DNA of 64,000 nucleotides from Methanosaeta sp. PtaB.Bin039 (GTDB lineage: Archaea > Halobacteriota > Methanosarcinia > Methanotrichales > Methanotrichaceae): positions 57,753 to 121,752 of the forward strand of contig MVQI01000071.1 of NCBI GenBank assembly GCA_002067795.1, given 5' to 3'. Shown one piece after another: positions 25,949 through 35,167 of the stretch (its first letter is position 1; each line of letters begins with the position of its first letter). The notes beneath the pieces were generated by a model. It saw only the letters and a program-made list of their open reading frames with translations, made no database searches and had not been told where the DNA came from. A program made the position numbers and the translations under genes.

Positions 25949-26812
25949 TCAAGGCAAGCCCTTTCGCTCACCTGAAGGCTTCCCAAGGACGATGGGAAGC
26001 TCGCGAATGTCGCGAATTACGCGATCCGCTGCCGAAAGGAGATGAGGGGAAGGGCAAGCGCTTTGCTGAATGGTCAGGACTCCGAGATCAGCCGCCCTAA
26101 AGGCCAGCATGTCGTTTAGCCCATCGCCCACCATCACCACCCGATAATTTTCCTTGAGGGCCATGACCACCTCTTCTTTGCGCCTGGGATCGGCCACAGG
26201 ATGTATGTGATCAGGCCTAAAACCCAGGGAAGATAGGTGGGAGAGGCTGCGCATGCTGTCGCCCGACGCCACATAGATCTCCGCACCCATCCCAGCCAGA
26301 TCGTCAAGCACATCTCTCAGGCCGGGGAAAGGGACCCCCCCCGTGCTCAGGGTATGGGAGACCACCCCAACCGACGCATCGACAACCAGACCGGCGGTAT
26401 GATAAGGTCCAGGGCAGCGTTCCATGACGAGGGAACATGTCACCTGCAGGTCGAAGAAAGTAGCAGTGGACCTGCGGATGATATCCTCTGCCTGACCAGG
26501 ATTGACCGGAGAGCTGGAGCAGCTTATCTGCAGTTCTCCAGGAAGCATATCCAGAATTGCGGAGAGGGGCAGATCGGGTGAGCAGCCCAGCAGATCGGAT
26601 GGGTCGGCCTGAGGGACGACCAGCGCCCGCCCCAGGCCCTCCACTATCAGGTCGGCGGTGACCACATGCTCGATGATGCGTCTTTCTTGCAGGTCATTTG
26701 CCACCCGATACATGCGCAGCAGAGTGCCTGCAACATCGAAGACCACGGCCAGCGGCAGAGACCGGCGTGCTTCGTCCCATCCGAAGGTCACTGCAGGGAC
26801 ACCAGCCAGCAC
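25949..26812 (-). CDS. HAD-superfamily phosphatase-like protein
   Basis: Contains the HAD motifs: I as VVFDVAGTLLR (the second Asp of the usual DxD is replaced by Ala), II as VASGDS, III with Lys in DPRRKEEVV, and IV as VVMVGDGLNDMLAFRAAD. The motif set resembles the P-domain of P-type ATPases and soluble HAD phosphatases. Loss of the acid/base Asp (DVA instead of DxD) suggests ATPase-like phospho-aspartate chemistry or altered activity; P-type ATPases have DxTGT. The start (GTG 26812) is uncertain. Substrate unknown. Confidence 0.75.
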   Translation of the reverse strand: MLAGVPAVTFGWDEARRSLPLAVVFDVAGTLLRMYRVANDLQERRIIEHVVTADLIVEGLGRALVVPQADPSDLLGCSPDLPLSAILDMLPGELQISCSSSPVNPGQAEDIIRRSTATFFDLQVTCSLVMERCPGPYHTAGLVVDASVGVVSHTLSTGGVPFPGLRDVLDDLAGMGAEIYVASGDSMRSLSHLSSLGFRPDHIHPVADPRRKEEVVMALKENYRVVMVGDGLNDMLAFRAADLGVLTIQQSACPSPHLLSAADRVIRDIRELPIVLGKPSGERKGLP

Positions 26813-27257
26813 CTGTGAGACCCAGCATCGCGGACTTGGCTGATCGGCGCCGTCCTCTTCAGGGCACCATCAATGGAGAAGACGGGGAAAACATGCTTGA
26901 CGAAAGCAAGACTTAAGGCCCCCAAATCCACAGTGTGCCGAGATTCCTTCGAGCTTCTCTGAAGACTCATTGCCATTAATCCGGGAATACTAAATGGCAC
27001 CCGCATATTTCAACTTTCACCCCACCACCAGGAACCAAAGAGAGGCCATGTTGGTGCACACTTTTTTTCGGCCTCGATCTCGCATCACAGGCTACCACGA
27101 TTTGGCGAAGATGAAAAGAGCGCATATCCGGAATTTTGAAAAGAGAGCTCCAGCTTGCCAGCAGGCATCGGGACACTCATTTTCCAAAGGCAGCCACTCC
27201 ATTTCTGAGAAAACTTAAATAACATTTCTGTCAGGTAAGATGATGAGGGAGAGGTAA
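26813..27257. other. Intergenic region of about 445 bp
   Basis: No gene is supported. A frame at 26994-27218 is open but begins without a ribosome site and has random composition. The right end holds a likely promoter (AACTTAAATAACATT around 27214-27228) for the SDH-protease gene. I see no repeats or strong hairpins. Confidence 0.4.
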
Positions 27258-28106
27258 ATGGATCAGATCGGCCTGGATCAGGTCTTTGGGAATATCTGGA
27301 TAGTATTCTTCCTGCTGCTCTTCCTGGTACCGATGGTCCAGAGGAATGCCCTGCAGATGGCCAGAAAGAGGCTGCTGGTACGCCTTGGAAAGAGCAGGGG
27401 CAGCCAGGTGATAACCCTGATTCACCGCCAGGAGGTGATAAGCTTCCTGGGGGTGCCGCTGGCCCGCTACATCGATATCGACGACAGCGAAGAGGTCTTG
27501 CGGGCTATAAGAAACGCTCCCAAGGACGTCCCCATCGACCTGGTGTTGCATACGCCAGGAGGGCTCGCCCTGGCTGCCACCCAAATCGCCCTTGCCCTCA
27601 AGCGCCACCCTGCCAAGACCACCGTGATCATCCCCCATTATGCCATGTCAGGAGGCACGCTGATCGCCCTTGCAGCCGACGAGATCATAATGGACCAGAA
27701 CGCTGCCCTGGGACCGGTCGATCCGCAGCTCGGAGATCAGACCGGGGCTTATCCCGCCACATCAATACTGAAGGTGGTTGAGAGGAAGAAGATCGATGAG
27801 ATCGACGACAAGACGCTGATACTTGCTGAAGAGGCCAGCAAAGCGGTCTCCCAGATGAAGAATCTGATCCGCCGTATTCTGAGGCCGGGATGCGCCGAGG
27901 AGAAGATCGACCGGATCATCGAGGAGTTCATATCCGGCAAGTACACCCACGACCACCCCTTCATGGCGGAGGACGCCCAGGCCCTGCTGGGCGACTGCGT
28001 GAAAGTAGAGGTCCCTGGGGAGGTCTATGAGCTGATGGCCCTTTTCCGCATGGATATCGGCCGCAGAAGACCTGGGGTGGAATACGTCCCGATGTCCAAA
28101 GGCTAA
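27258..28106 (+). CDS. Membrane-anchored SDH-type Clp-fold serine protease
   Basis: Residues about 10-28 (IWIVFFLLLFLVPMV) form one N-terminal transmembrane helix; the rest is a ClpP/crotonase-like domain. Family signatures are LVLHTPGGLALAA (oxyanion region), the nucleophile Ser in HYAMSGGTLIALAADEI, and ALGPVDPQL with the Asp. The triad is named Ser-Asp-His in this group; the candidate His is in YTHDHPF. 282 aa matches archaeal members related to SppA/NfeD proteases. Start: ATG 27258 with GGGAGAGGT upstream. Substrates unknown, presumably membrane proteins or peptides. Confidence 0.9.
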   Translation: MDQIGLDQVFGNIWIVFFLLLFLVPMVQRNALQMARKRLLVRLGKSRGSQVITLIHRQEVISFLGVPLARYIDIDDSEEVLRAIRNAPKDVPIDLVLHTPGGLALAATQIALALKRHPAKTTVIIPHYAMSGGTLIALAADEIIMDQNAALGPVDPQLGDQTGAYPATSILKVVERKKIDEIDDKTLILAEEASKAVSQMKNLIRRILRPGCAEEKIDRIIEEFISGKYTHDHPFMAEDAQALLGDCVKVEVPGEVYELMALFRMDIGRRRPGVEYVPMSKG

Positions 28107-28161
28107 GAAACCTCTGGGAAAAAGGCGTCCCTCTGCCAACAGCCCGCCTGCAGGTACCGCC

Positions 28162-30066
28162 TCATCTCCGGGTATCAGGCCCGCCAACTGCCCTGCTCTT
28201 TCGGCCGGCACTCCGCTCGGCCGCCTTGCCTTTGGCCAGCTTGTCGCCAGCCGGCCTATCTGACGATTCCCGATGGCCCGAAGGCACCAGGCATCCTGGA
28301 CCGTCGCCGATCAACTCGGGGCGGCCGGCAAGGCGAAGCCCTTCCCTGACCATGGAATAGTTGCGGGGATCGCGAAAGCCAAGGATGGCCCTTTGGATTC
28401 TCTTCTCCCGCCCTTTGGGGACGTGCACCGGCTGAAGCGTGAACGGGTCAAGGCCGGTGTGATACATGGTGGTGGATACGGTCAGCGGAGTGGGCGTGAA
28501 GTCCTGCACCTGTTCGGGATAGATCCGGTTGTCCCTGAGGTACAGGGCCAGCTCCACCATATGGCCAAGGGTGCAGCCGGGATGCCCTGACATCAGGTAT
28601 GGCAGCACGTACTCCTCCTTCCCCGCAGCTCTGCGTGCCTCCCCGAACATCTCCAGGAACCGGTCCAGGTATCGCCTGGACGGCTTGTTCATGCAGGCGC
28701 ATACCTCCTGCGATACGTGCTCTGGAGCCACCTTCAGGTGACCGGATATGTGGTAGCGGCAGGCCTCTTCCAGGAACTTTCGGCCGGCATTTCCGTCCCG
28801 CACTATGAGGTCGTGGCGCAGGCCCGAACCGATGAAGACATGCCTCACTCCCTTGACCTGCCGCACCTGCCGGAGCAAATCCATATACCGGCTGTGGTCG
28901 AGGTCCAGGCTGGGACAGCCAGGATGGCAGGCCCGGCCGCAACCCGAATGAGACCATAGCTGACAGGCCAGACCATACATGTTGGCGGTGGGTCCGCCGA
29001 GATCCTGGATGACGCCTCGAAATCCCGGGATGCGCGTCAGGGCCGCCGCCTCCCTCACCAGGGAGGCTGGGCTTCGGGACTGGACGATCCTGCCCTGGTG
29101 GTGGACCAGCGCACAGAAATGACAGGAACCGAAGCAGCCACGGTGGCTGGTTATTGAAAACCGAACCGGCTCCAAGGCCGGGACGATCTCTGTGTAGCTG
29201 GGATGCTGCCGCCTTGAATAAGGCAGCTCGTAGATCCTGTCCAGCTCTTCAGACGGAAGGGGGCGAGAAGGAGGATTTTGCCAGATCACGCTCTTTGGGT
29301 GGGGCTGGACCACCCCCTGACCTGCGAAAGGGTCCTGCTCCTGGTAATGCTTGCGAAAGGCCTCAGCGTACACCGACTTATCTGCCGAAACCTGACTGAA
29401 GCTGGGGACATTTAGCCACCCATCCGTCCGGGCACCCCGCCACTCGTCCAGGCTGGTCTTAAAAGCGGTGCCCCTGACATCCCTGATATCACCTACATCC
29501 TCACCGTGAGCCAGCCGCCTGGCCACCTCCAGCAGCGGCGCCTCCCCCATCCCATAGACCAGAAGGTGAGCTGGAGCGTCTGCCAGAACGGATTGACGGA
29601 CCGAGTCCGACCAGTAGTCATAATGGGCGAAGCGGCGCAGGCTGGCCTCGATTCCTCCCAACACCAGGGGCACACCCGGAAATACGGAGTGCAGCCTGTC
29701 GGCATAGACCAGGACCGCCCGGTCCGGCCGCATGGGTGCGCCACCTGGAGAGTAGACGTCTCTGCGGCGCCTCTTCAGGCCGGGCGTGAAGGCGTTGACC
29801 ATGGAGTCCACGTTTCCAGCGGTCACTCCGAAGAAGAGCCTTGGCGCACCCAGGGCCAGAAACGAATCCCTGCTGCGCCAGTCAGGCTGAGGGATTATGC
29901 CAGCAGTGTAGCCGGCAGACCAGAGCACCCGCCCAACGAGGGCTGCCCCGAAGGATGGATGATCCACATAGGCGTCGCCGCTTACGATGATCGCATCCAG
30001 CTGATCTATTCCCAGCTCCAGCATCTCCCCGGACGATACCGGCAGAAACTCGGGTTGTTCAACCAT
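28162..30066 (-). CDS. YgiQ family radical SAM protein (UPF0313)
   Basis: Conserved radical SAM enzyme of unknown reaction. The N-terminal UPF0313 domain starts [19 protein letters not shown] and continues [20 protein letters not shown]; the cluster motif is [20 protein letters not shown] (CxxxCxxC, about residue 310), followed by [29 protein letters not shown] and a C-terminal domain. The family start pattern supports ATG 30066 (634 aa) rather than the upstream in-frame ATG, and a TATA-like stretch near 30095 fits. The C-terminal 40 residues are Lys/Arg/Gly-rich and not conserved-looking. Confidence 0.92.
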   Translation of the reverse strand: MVEQPEFLPVSSGEMLELGIDQLDAIIVSGDAYVDHPSFGAALVGRVLWSAGYTAGIIPQPDWRSRDSFLALGAPRLFFGVTAGNVDSMVNAFTPGLKRRRRDVYSPGGAPMRPDRAVLVYADRLHSVFPGVPLVLGGIEASLRRFAHYDYWSDSVRQSVLADAPAHLLVYGMGEAPLLEVARRLAHGEDVGDIRDVRGTAFKTSLDEWRGARTDGWLNVPSFSQVSADKSVYAEAFRKHYQEQDPFAGQGVVQPHPKSVIWQNPPSRPLPSEELDRIYELPYSRRQHPSYTEIVPALEPVRFSITSHRGCFGSCHFCALVHHQGRIVQSRSPASLVREAAALTRIPGFRGVIQDLGGPTANMYGLACQLWSHSGCGRACHPGCPSLDLDHSRYMDLLRQVRQVKGVRHVFIGSGLRHDLIVRDGNAGRKFLEEACRYHISGHLKVAPEHVSQEVCACMNKPSRRYLDRFLEMFGEARRAAGKEEYVLPYLMSGHPGCTLGHMVELALYLRDNRIYPEQVQDFTPTPLTVSTTMYHTGLDPFTLQPVHVPKGREKRIQRAILGFRDPRNYSMVREGLRLAGRPELIGDGPGCLVPSGHRESSDRPAGDKLAKGKAAERSAGRKSRAVGGPDTRR

Positions 30067-30229
30067 TATCCTATACCAGTAATCGGAAGGGAGAATATAC
30101 TTTCGTATGGTGCGGCTACGCAAAAGCAAAAGCGCACATGACCGGGAAGAATAAGCGCCCCTCCACTAACCGAGCTGCATGAGGGATAGTACAGATCCAG
30201 GCTGGAAAGAGCCCCTGGAAGCGGACATC

Positions 30230-30406
30230 CTAGATCCTGATTCGCGAGGTGCAGAGCAGGGAGATCAGAAGAAGGAGCAGCCAGGCCAGCAATATTAGCA
30301 GGTTATGTACCAGCCTGTCCCTTCGGTTTCGGAAATCGCCAACTAGAAGCCACCACATGGGGTTTGCGCCCCTGGCCTGATCGATCCTTTCGCTCGCATC
30401 GGCCAT
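30230..30406 (-). CDS. Small membrane protein, 58 aa
   Basis: Reads MADASERIDQARGANPMWWL, LVGDFRNRRDRLVHNL, then a single very hydrophobic helix rich in Leu (about residues 35-52: NLLILLAWLLLLLISLL) and a short tail ending TSRIRI. GGTGAGA stands just before the ATG and an AT-rich promoter region (TATTATTAATGATT) about 35-50 bp upstream. No family recognised. The Met-Trp-Trp and Arg-rich segment before the helix suggests a peripheral amphipathic region. Not in usual gene-call size range, but coding signals are consistent. Confidence 0.7.
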   Translation of the reverse strand: MADASERIDQARGANPMWWLLVGDFRNRRDRLVHNLLILLAWLLLLLISLLCTSRIRI

Positions 30407-30645
30407 AATCTCTCACCAGAAATATGTATCCATTTAATCATTAATAATAGTTGCTGAGAGGCTATCCTGAATTTGAGGGCGGGATGAGGGATGAGGCCAG
30501 GCCCACGCCACAGGCAGGCACAGCCCTATAGTCCATTCCTGTCTGACAAAATTGGGCCTGCCCCTCATGAGATGTCTGCCGCTGCGCCCTTATATGCATC
30601 CACGAAAGGGCGATATTCAGGACGCATCCGACGAAGCCATCCGGC

Positions 30646-30756
30646 TTATCGAGGCTGGCTCCGCGAATCGGCGAAACGGTTGAGGAACGCTGGCAGAGCT
30701 ACCACCAGGAAGCCGAAAATCACGACAGCCAGAAGCTGACTTGTGAAAGAGTCCAT
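30646..30756 (-). CDS. Tiny single-helix membrane protein, 36 aa (paralogue of the one at 56274)
   Basis: Starts MDSFTSQLLAVVIFGFLVVA, then LPAFLNRFADSRSQPR: one helix, a Pro-ended hydrophobic core, and a basic tail. A perfect GGAGGTG (minus strand, 30764-30770) precedes the ATG by 7 nt, and a TATA-like ATTATTATATCC lies near 30800. It aligns without gaps in the core with the 35-aa protein at 56274-56381 (LA.VIFG..VVALP..LN...D.R), so this is a real gene family. Function unknown. Confidence 0.82.
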   Translation of the reverse strand: MDSFTSQLLAVVIFGFLVVALPAFLNRFADSRSQPR

Positions 30757-31094
30757 CCCAGCTCACCTCCTTTTTCCTTATCCAGGAAATCCATGGATAT
30801 AATAATTAATAATGGTTACGGTTTGGTCAGGGATGGCCTTCAAAGCGCCGCAGACGAGCTGGAGAGGACAGGGCAGAGGTCGCAGCAACCTGCCCATCCG
30901 AAATGCCACATGCACTCTGCAAGGCCTCAGCCGAAGGTCGCCTCAGCCAAGGTGAGTAGTTCCTTTGAGGATATCGAGCAAACGATAAGATGGCTGCCGA
31001 CAATCAGTGCTATTATCGGATTATTATACCAGATTTTATCGAGAGGTCGAAAAGAAGGAGGATAGGAGTGTTCTTCCCCCCTTCAATCGAGGCC
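30757..31094. other. Intergenic region upstream of the 36-aa gene
   Basis: The left part holds the ribosome site and AT-rich promoter of the 36-aa gene. The open frame 30793-31065 (plus strand) has no ribosome site and its end runs into the thrS 3' end; I do not accept it as a gene. Nothing else recognised. Confidence 0.4.
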
Positions 31095-32960
31095 TCAGAC
31101 GAACTTGGGACGCTCCGAGAGCCTGACTGGCAGAGGGAGCCTTCGCCAGGGCTTGCCCTCCACCTCGCCTGCCACACGCTTTCGCAGGTCCTCTACCCCC
31201 ATGCGGAGCCGGGCCGGCTGGTTGGGCCGTGACTCTGCCCTGATGGTTACGGTGAGCTGGCCAGACTGCATTTCCTCGTCACCGATTACTGCAACATAGG
31301 GTATCCATTCCCTGCCTGCGTCGCGAATCTTCTTGCCCACGGTCTCCTCACGGTCGTCTATATCGGTGCGGAAGCCCAGGGCTTTTTGGACCTCAAAAGT
31401 CCTATCCTGGTGGCGCTCTGCAACTGGGATCAGGCGAATCTGGGTAGGGGAGAGCCAGGTGGGAAGCGTAGGGACGGCTCCGGCAGACGCCTCCATTGCC
31501 TTCTTCTCAAGCAGGGCATACATCAACCGCTCTATTGCCCCTGAGGGTGAGCAATGCAGGAGGATTGGACGCTTCAAAGACCCATCGGCATCCGCATATG
31601 TGATATCGTACCGCTCTGCGTTCTCCACATCGATCTGGACGGTGGAAAGCGCGCTGGCCTTGTCCAGGGCGTCCACGAAATTGAACTCGAACTTGAGCAC
31701 GAAGTAGAAGAACCGCTCATCCCACATCTCGATCAGGACCGGCTTATCCACGATCTCAACCAGCCCCTCGATGAACTCCCGATTGGCCTGATAGAAGTCC
31801 CGGGTGAAGCGGATGGCCACCTCATAGTCCCCAATTTCCAGGCCTGCATCCTTCAGCACATCAATGCTGGCCTGATACTGCTTTCGGAACTCCTCCATGG
31901 CCTGACCCATGTCCCTGGCCAGAGTGTGCATATCAGGCATTGTGAATGCCCTGAGCCTGCGAATGCCCACCAGCTCACCCCGCTGCTCTCGGCGGAAGCT
32001 GTAGCGTGTGAGCTCGAACATCTTCAGGGGGAGTGAACGGTGGGAGATGGTCATGTCATGTCCCATCAGGAACTGACCGAAGCAGGCGGCAAAGCGCAAA
32101 AACAGCCGCTTCTTATCAGCCTCTATGGTATACTGCCGTGCAGGAAAGCGGTCCAGGTACTTCTTGAGCGTGGGGTGGTCCATGTCGTACATGATGGGGG
32201 TCTCAACCTCCATGGCCCCCATATCCATAGCACGGTCGGAGACGTAAGATTCCAGGAGCGACTTGATCAGGCGCCCCTTGGGGTAGTACCTCATATTTCC
32301 AGGATCCGATCCTGGCTCGTAGTCGACCAGCTCCAGCCGCCTCATGAGCTCCACGTGAGGCGGGACCTTGTCAACAGCCCGGCTCTTCTCTATCTCGTAC
32401 CTGACGAACTTCTGCAGCTTTTCGTGCCCCGTGTAGTCGAACTCCTCGGCCGGCACCATCTGGCCGCCTTTGGACATGACCCGCCAATACGAGACCGCAC
32501 GAGCCTCGGACTTGAGGGCCTGGGAGACGACCTCGCCCTCCCCCAGCCGAATTGTGCGGGATAGCTCGGATAAGGGATGTCCCTTGCAGCTTATTGTGAA
32601 TGCCTTGTACCAGCCGAAGGGCGCCCGGGCCACCTCGAAGTCGGCCTTGAGTGCAGCCTCAAGGCCCTTTAATACCTTAACCGCCGTCTCGGGATTGGAG
32701 AGGGCACTGCTCAGATGGGCATATGGATATACCATTATCCGCTCCGCCCTGACCTGGCGTGCGACTTCCTCGATCTCGCGGGCAGCCTGGGCTACGACAG
32801 CCTCCGGATCCTCCTCATCGAACTTCTCCACGGCGATGAAAGCACATAAGGCCTCCTCGAGACGGCCGGATTTTGCCTCGTCGGAGACCTCCTCGGCCAC
32901 CTTGGTGGGCCTCTTGGCCTCAAACTCTATAAAATCGGAGTGAATCAGCAGTAACTGCAA
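31095..32960 (-). CDS. thrS: Threonyl-tRNA synthetase, archaeal type
   Basis: Class II synthetase, 621 aa. The archaeal N-terminal editing domain (unlike bacteria) runs from the start [16 protein letters not shown] to about residue 140. Catalytic core: motif 1 around [15 protein letters not shown], motif 2 [29 protein letters not shown], motif 3 [19 protein letters not shown]. The C-terminal anticodon-binding domain contains [14 protein letters not shown]. The start is TTG 32960, preceded by a GGTGA site. It probably forms a single-gene unit. Confidence 0.97.
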   Translation of the reverse strand: MQLLLIHSDFIEFEAKRPTKVAEEVSDEAKSGRLEEALCAFIAVEKFDEEDPEAVVAQAAREIEEVARQVRAERIMVYPYAHLSSALSNPETAVKVLKGLEAALKADFEVARAPFGWYKAFTISCKGHPLSELSRTIRLGEGEVVSQALKSEARAVSYWRVMSKGGQMVPAEEFDYTGHEKLQKFVRYEIEKSRAVDKVPPHVELMRRLELVDYEPGSDPGNMRYYPKGRLIKSLLESYVSDRAMDMGAMEVETPIMYDMDHPTLKKYLDRFPARQYTIEADKKRLFLRFAACFGQFLMGHDMTISHRSLPLKMFELTRYSFRREQRGELVGIRRLRAFTMPDMHTLARDMGQAMEEFRKQYQASIDVLKDAGLEIGDYEVAIRFTRDFYQANREFIEGLVEIVDKPVLIEMWDERFFYFVLKFEFNFVDALDKASALSTVQIDVENAERYDITYADADGSLKRPILLHCSPSGAIERLMYALLEKKAMEASAGAVPTLPTWLSPTQIRLIPVAERHQDRTFEVQKALGFRTDIDDREETVGKKIRDAGREWIPYVAVIGDEEMQSGQLTVTIRAESRPNQPARLRMGVEDLRKRVAGEVEGKPWRRLPLPVRLSERPKFV

Positions 32961-33680
32961 AGGGAATCACCTGATGACCGGGGGGAGGGCGCAGGAGTAG
33001 GTAAAGGTTTCGATTCCATCCGGAAGGCCGGATCGTCGCCGATCCATGAGGTGGATAGGGACCTTCGTTTGCGAAAACGATCATGACAGCGTCTCGGAGG
33101 GCGGAGCCAGTTGACCTGGGCGGCATTGCCGATATGCGAAGAACGCCGCATCCATCCCACGCCTGATAAGATAGCTGCATTACAGCCCGAATCGGTGGTA
33201 AACTATTTTTGGAGAAGCTTCGCCAGGAAGATTCGGTAAAATTGGGCTGCGGATCTTGAAATACATATGCAAAAACGCCTGTGAAGGAGGCGGCTATTTG
33301 GACAAGGATATGAGACCAATTGCATATAGTTCACAGATGCTGTACGAGGCGATCTTCGCGCAGCATTTCGAATGGCGTTGGTTTCCAAGAGATCCAAGCG
33401 GATGGCGAAGCCAATCTTACACTCACCGCCAAAGCTTGTTTTGATGGTGAGACAACATAATGGAGAGATCAGATATCGGTTGCTCAAATCAACGCGGCTG
33501 AAGACCGCAATGGGACTTGGGGAAAGCCGCAACGAATCGGCCACCGAAACGTTTATCATTTATTTTAGTTACGTATTCTGGTAATTTATCATTTATTTGG
33601 AAGGTATGGACCAGAAGGTCTCCTCGCCTCGGAGAAATGAATGAGCCCGATGAGCCTCATCGGACCGGAGGTAGATGCAA
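32961..33680. other. Long non-coding stretch (about 720 bp) before the metalloprotease
   Basis: No gene is convincing on either strand. The frame 33256-33444 (TTG start, 62 aa, several aromatic and Cys residues) has moderate composition but no ribosome site; I treat it as unsupported. The right end is AT-rich with a 14-bp direct repeat (33552-33565 and 33585-33598) and ends in the Shine-Dalgarno site GGAGGT at 33667-33672. Confidence 0.45.
33552..33598. repeat. 14-bp direct repeat TTTATCATTTATTT, spaced 33 bp
   Basis: Two identical copies at 33552-33565 and 33585-33598, in the AT-rich promoter region about 80-130 bp before the metalloprotease start. Each contains a TATA-like core (CATTTATTT). 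It may be a duplicated promoter or regulator site. Confidence 0.45.
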
Positions 33681-34763
33681 ATGGCCAAAGAGAAAGCACA
33701 TAAGACACGCTATTGTTCGGTACCGCGCACGCCAGAACGCCCAACTGGACCAAATATCGGTCCGGCCCGCCTGTCGATATTGCGCTATCTGGGAAGAAAA
33801 TGGATAAACGGGACGGTATTGCACTACTGCTTCTTCAACAAGCCCAAAGAGTGGACCACCAGGGAGGAAGAGAAGGACATAGTCAGAAAGGGGTTCAAGA
33901 TCTGGATGGACGTGGGAATTGGCATAAAGTTCGAGGAGATCAGCTCCATCTCGGATGCAGAAGTTCGCATAGCCTTCTTGAGGGACGGGTCAACCTGGTC
34001 CGGAGTTGGAACTGACATACTGAAATATTTCGGCAAAGACGAAATGACGATGAATTTCGGCTGGGATCTGATCCTTGAGGATGCAAACGGCATCGACACA
34101 GCCGTCCACGAGATCGGCCATACATGCGGATTCCCCCATGAGCACCAGAATCCCAAGTCCGGCATTCAATGGAACAGGGCAGCAGTGATCGACTTATTCA
34201 GCGGACCGCCAAATAACTGGGATGTGGATAAGATAGAGCATAACATCCTAAATACCATAGTGCCTGACCTTGTGGAAGGCTCAGCCTGGGACCCCGACTC
34301 TATCATGCATTACTCGTTTGAGAAGGGCCTGATCCTGAAGCCCGAGAAGTACCAGAACCAACCGCTGATCCCCGCAGGTGGCCTGTCGGCCAGGGACAAG
34401 GAATGGGTGAAGACATTCTATCCGCCAATCACTGCCAGGGATTACCAGAAGCTGGAGCTGCTGAAGTCGCAGGTGATGCAGCTGGGGCCAGGAGAGCAGA
34501 AGAACTATCTCTTCGAAGCGCCTTACACCGACGAATTCACCTTCAGAACCATCGGAAAATCGGATACTGTGATGGTCCTCTTCGAAGATCAGGGCGCGAA
34601 CGCCGAGCCGCGCTACATCCAGGGTGACGACGACAGCGGCGAGGACAGGAATGCATTGATAACGGCCCACCTGGCAAAGGGAAGCAAATACATATTGCGA
34701 GTTAGATTATATTGGGCAAAGAGATCCGGCTCGACAGCGGTCATCGTCGAGGAGGCCCCCTAA
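33681..34763 (+). CDS. Astacin/serralysin-type zinc metalloprotease with C-terminal beta-sandwich, no signal peptide
   Basis: The zinc signature HEIGHTCGFPHEHQNP (HExxHxxGxxHE, about residue 145) and the Met-turn DPDSIMHYSF (about 212) identify an M12A-like metzincin. The C-terminal ~100 residues (PGEQKNYLFEAPYTDEFTFR through AHLAKGSKYILRVRLY) resemble a pre-peptidase C-terminal (PPC)-like beta-sandwich. There is no signal peptide or membrane helix, so a cytoplasmic location or non-standard export is implied, unusual for this normally secreted family. Start ATG 33681 has GGAGGT 8 nt upstream. A vWA gene follows 400 bp downstream on the same strand. Substrate unknown. Confidence 0.88.
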   Translation: MAKEKAHKTRYCSVPRTPERPTGPNIGPARLSILRYLGRKWINGTVLHYCFFNKPKEWTTREEEKDIVRKGFKIWMDVGIGIKFEEISSISDAEVRIAFLRDGSTWSGVGTDILKYFGKDEMTMNFGWDLILEDANGIDTAVHEIGHTCGFPHEHQNPKSGIQWNRAAVIDLFSGPPNNWDVDKIEHNILNTIVPDLVEGSAWDPDSIMHYSFEKGLILKPEKYQNQPLIPAGGLSARDKEWVKTFYPPITARDYQKLELLKSQVMQLGPGEQKNYLFEAPYTDEFTFRTIGKSDTVMVLFEDQGANAEPRYIQGDDDSGEDRNALITAHLAKGSKYILRVRLYWAKRSGSTAVIVEEAP

Positions 34764-35167
34764 CCAGAGGGACTGCAAGGCTGCGATTTTGGGTTTGTGA
34801 TCGACGAGGGTATCGCTCGGATGCCTCAGATCCTTGCCCTGCACCAGAACGCTGCTGGAATCGGGACTTCCGCGGTCCCGATTCCCCATCAATTCTCATC
34901 ATACTGATGATCCCGCAGCATGCACGGCGGACCACTCCCGTACCGGCAAAATATCGGTACTGAAAAGAGTGTCATATCGAAGCGTGGCTGAATGGAAAGG
35001 GGCTTTTTCGGAAAAGCTCTGGTGCTCAGTTGGTGCACAGTCCGCCTATACGAGGAGGGCATGTTGATCATCGGAACCGTCAAAGGATGGAAGCATAAAG
35101 CCTTGAGATCGGCATTCTGCCTCGATCTCAAGGTTAGAACTTCCGGCATATACCTCATAATCGGCCC
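34764..35167. other. Intergenic region with strong hairpin, about 400 bp
   Basis: No gene seen. It carries an 11-bp perfect hairpin (34857-34885) and, further right, an AT-rich stretch that could be the promoter of the vWA gene. The gap separates two genes on the same strand that otherwise look like a unit. Confidence 0.4.
34857..34885 (+). terminator. Perfect 11-bp hairpin after the metalloprotease
   Basis: GGAATCGGGAC (34857-34867), loop TTCCGCG, GTCCCGATTCC (34875-34885), starting 94 bp after the metalloprotease stop. No long U-tract follows (CCATCAATTCTC), so it is either a structured 3' UTR, a processing site or part of a small RNA rather than a classic terminator. Confidence 0.5.

Noticed and set aside
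26994..27218. 74-codon frame upstream of the SDH protease
   Set aside because: No ribosome site, random composition, and it overlaps the likely promoter region of the next gene.
28448..28957. 169-codon minus-strand frame inside the YgiQ gene
   Set aside because: Shadow frame in another register of a well-supported radical SAM gene.
30793..31065. 90-codon frame before thrS
   Set aside because: Starts in an AT-rich promoter region of the opposite strand and has no ribosome site.
33256..33444. 62-codon frame with Cys and aromatic residues in the long gap
   Set aside because: Its TTG lacks a ribosome site and codon use is not convincing. Kept as undecided rather than as a gene.
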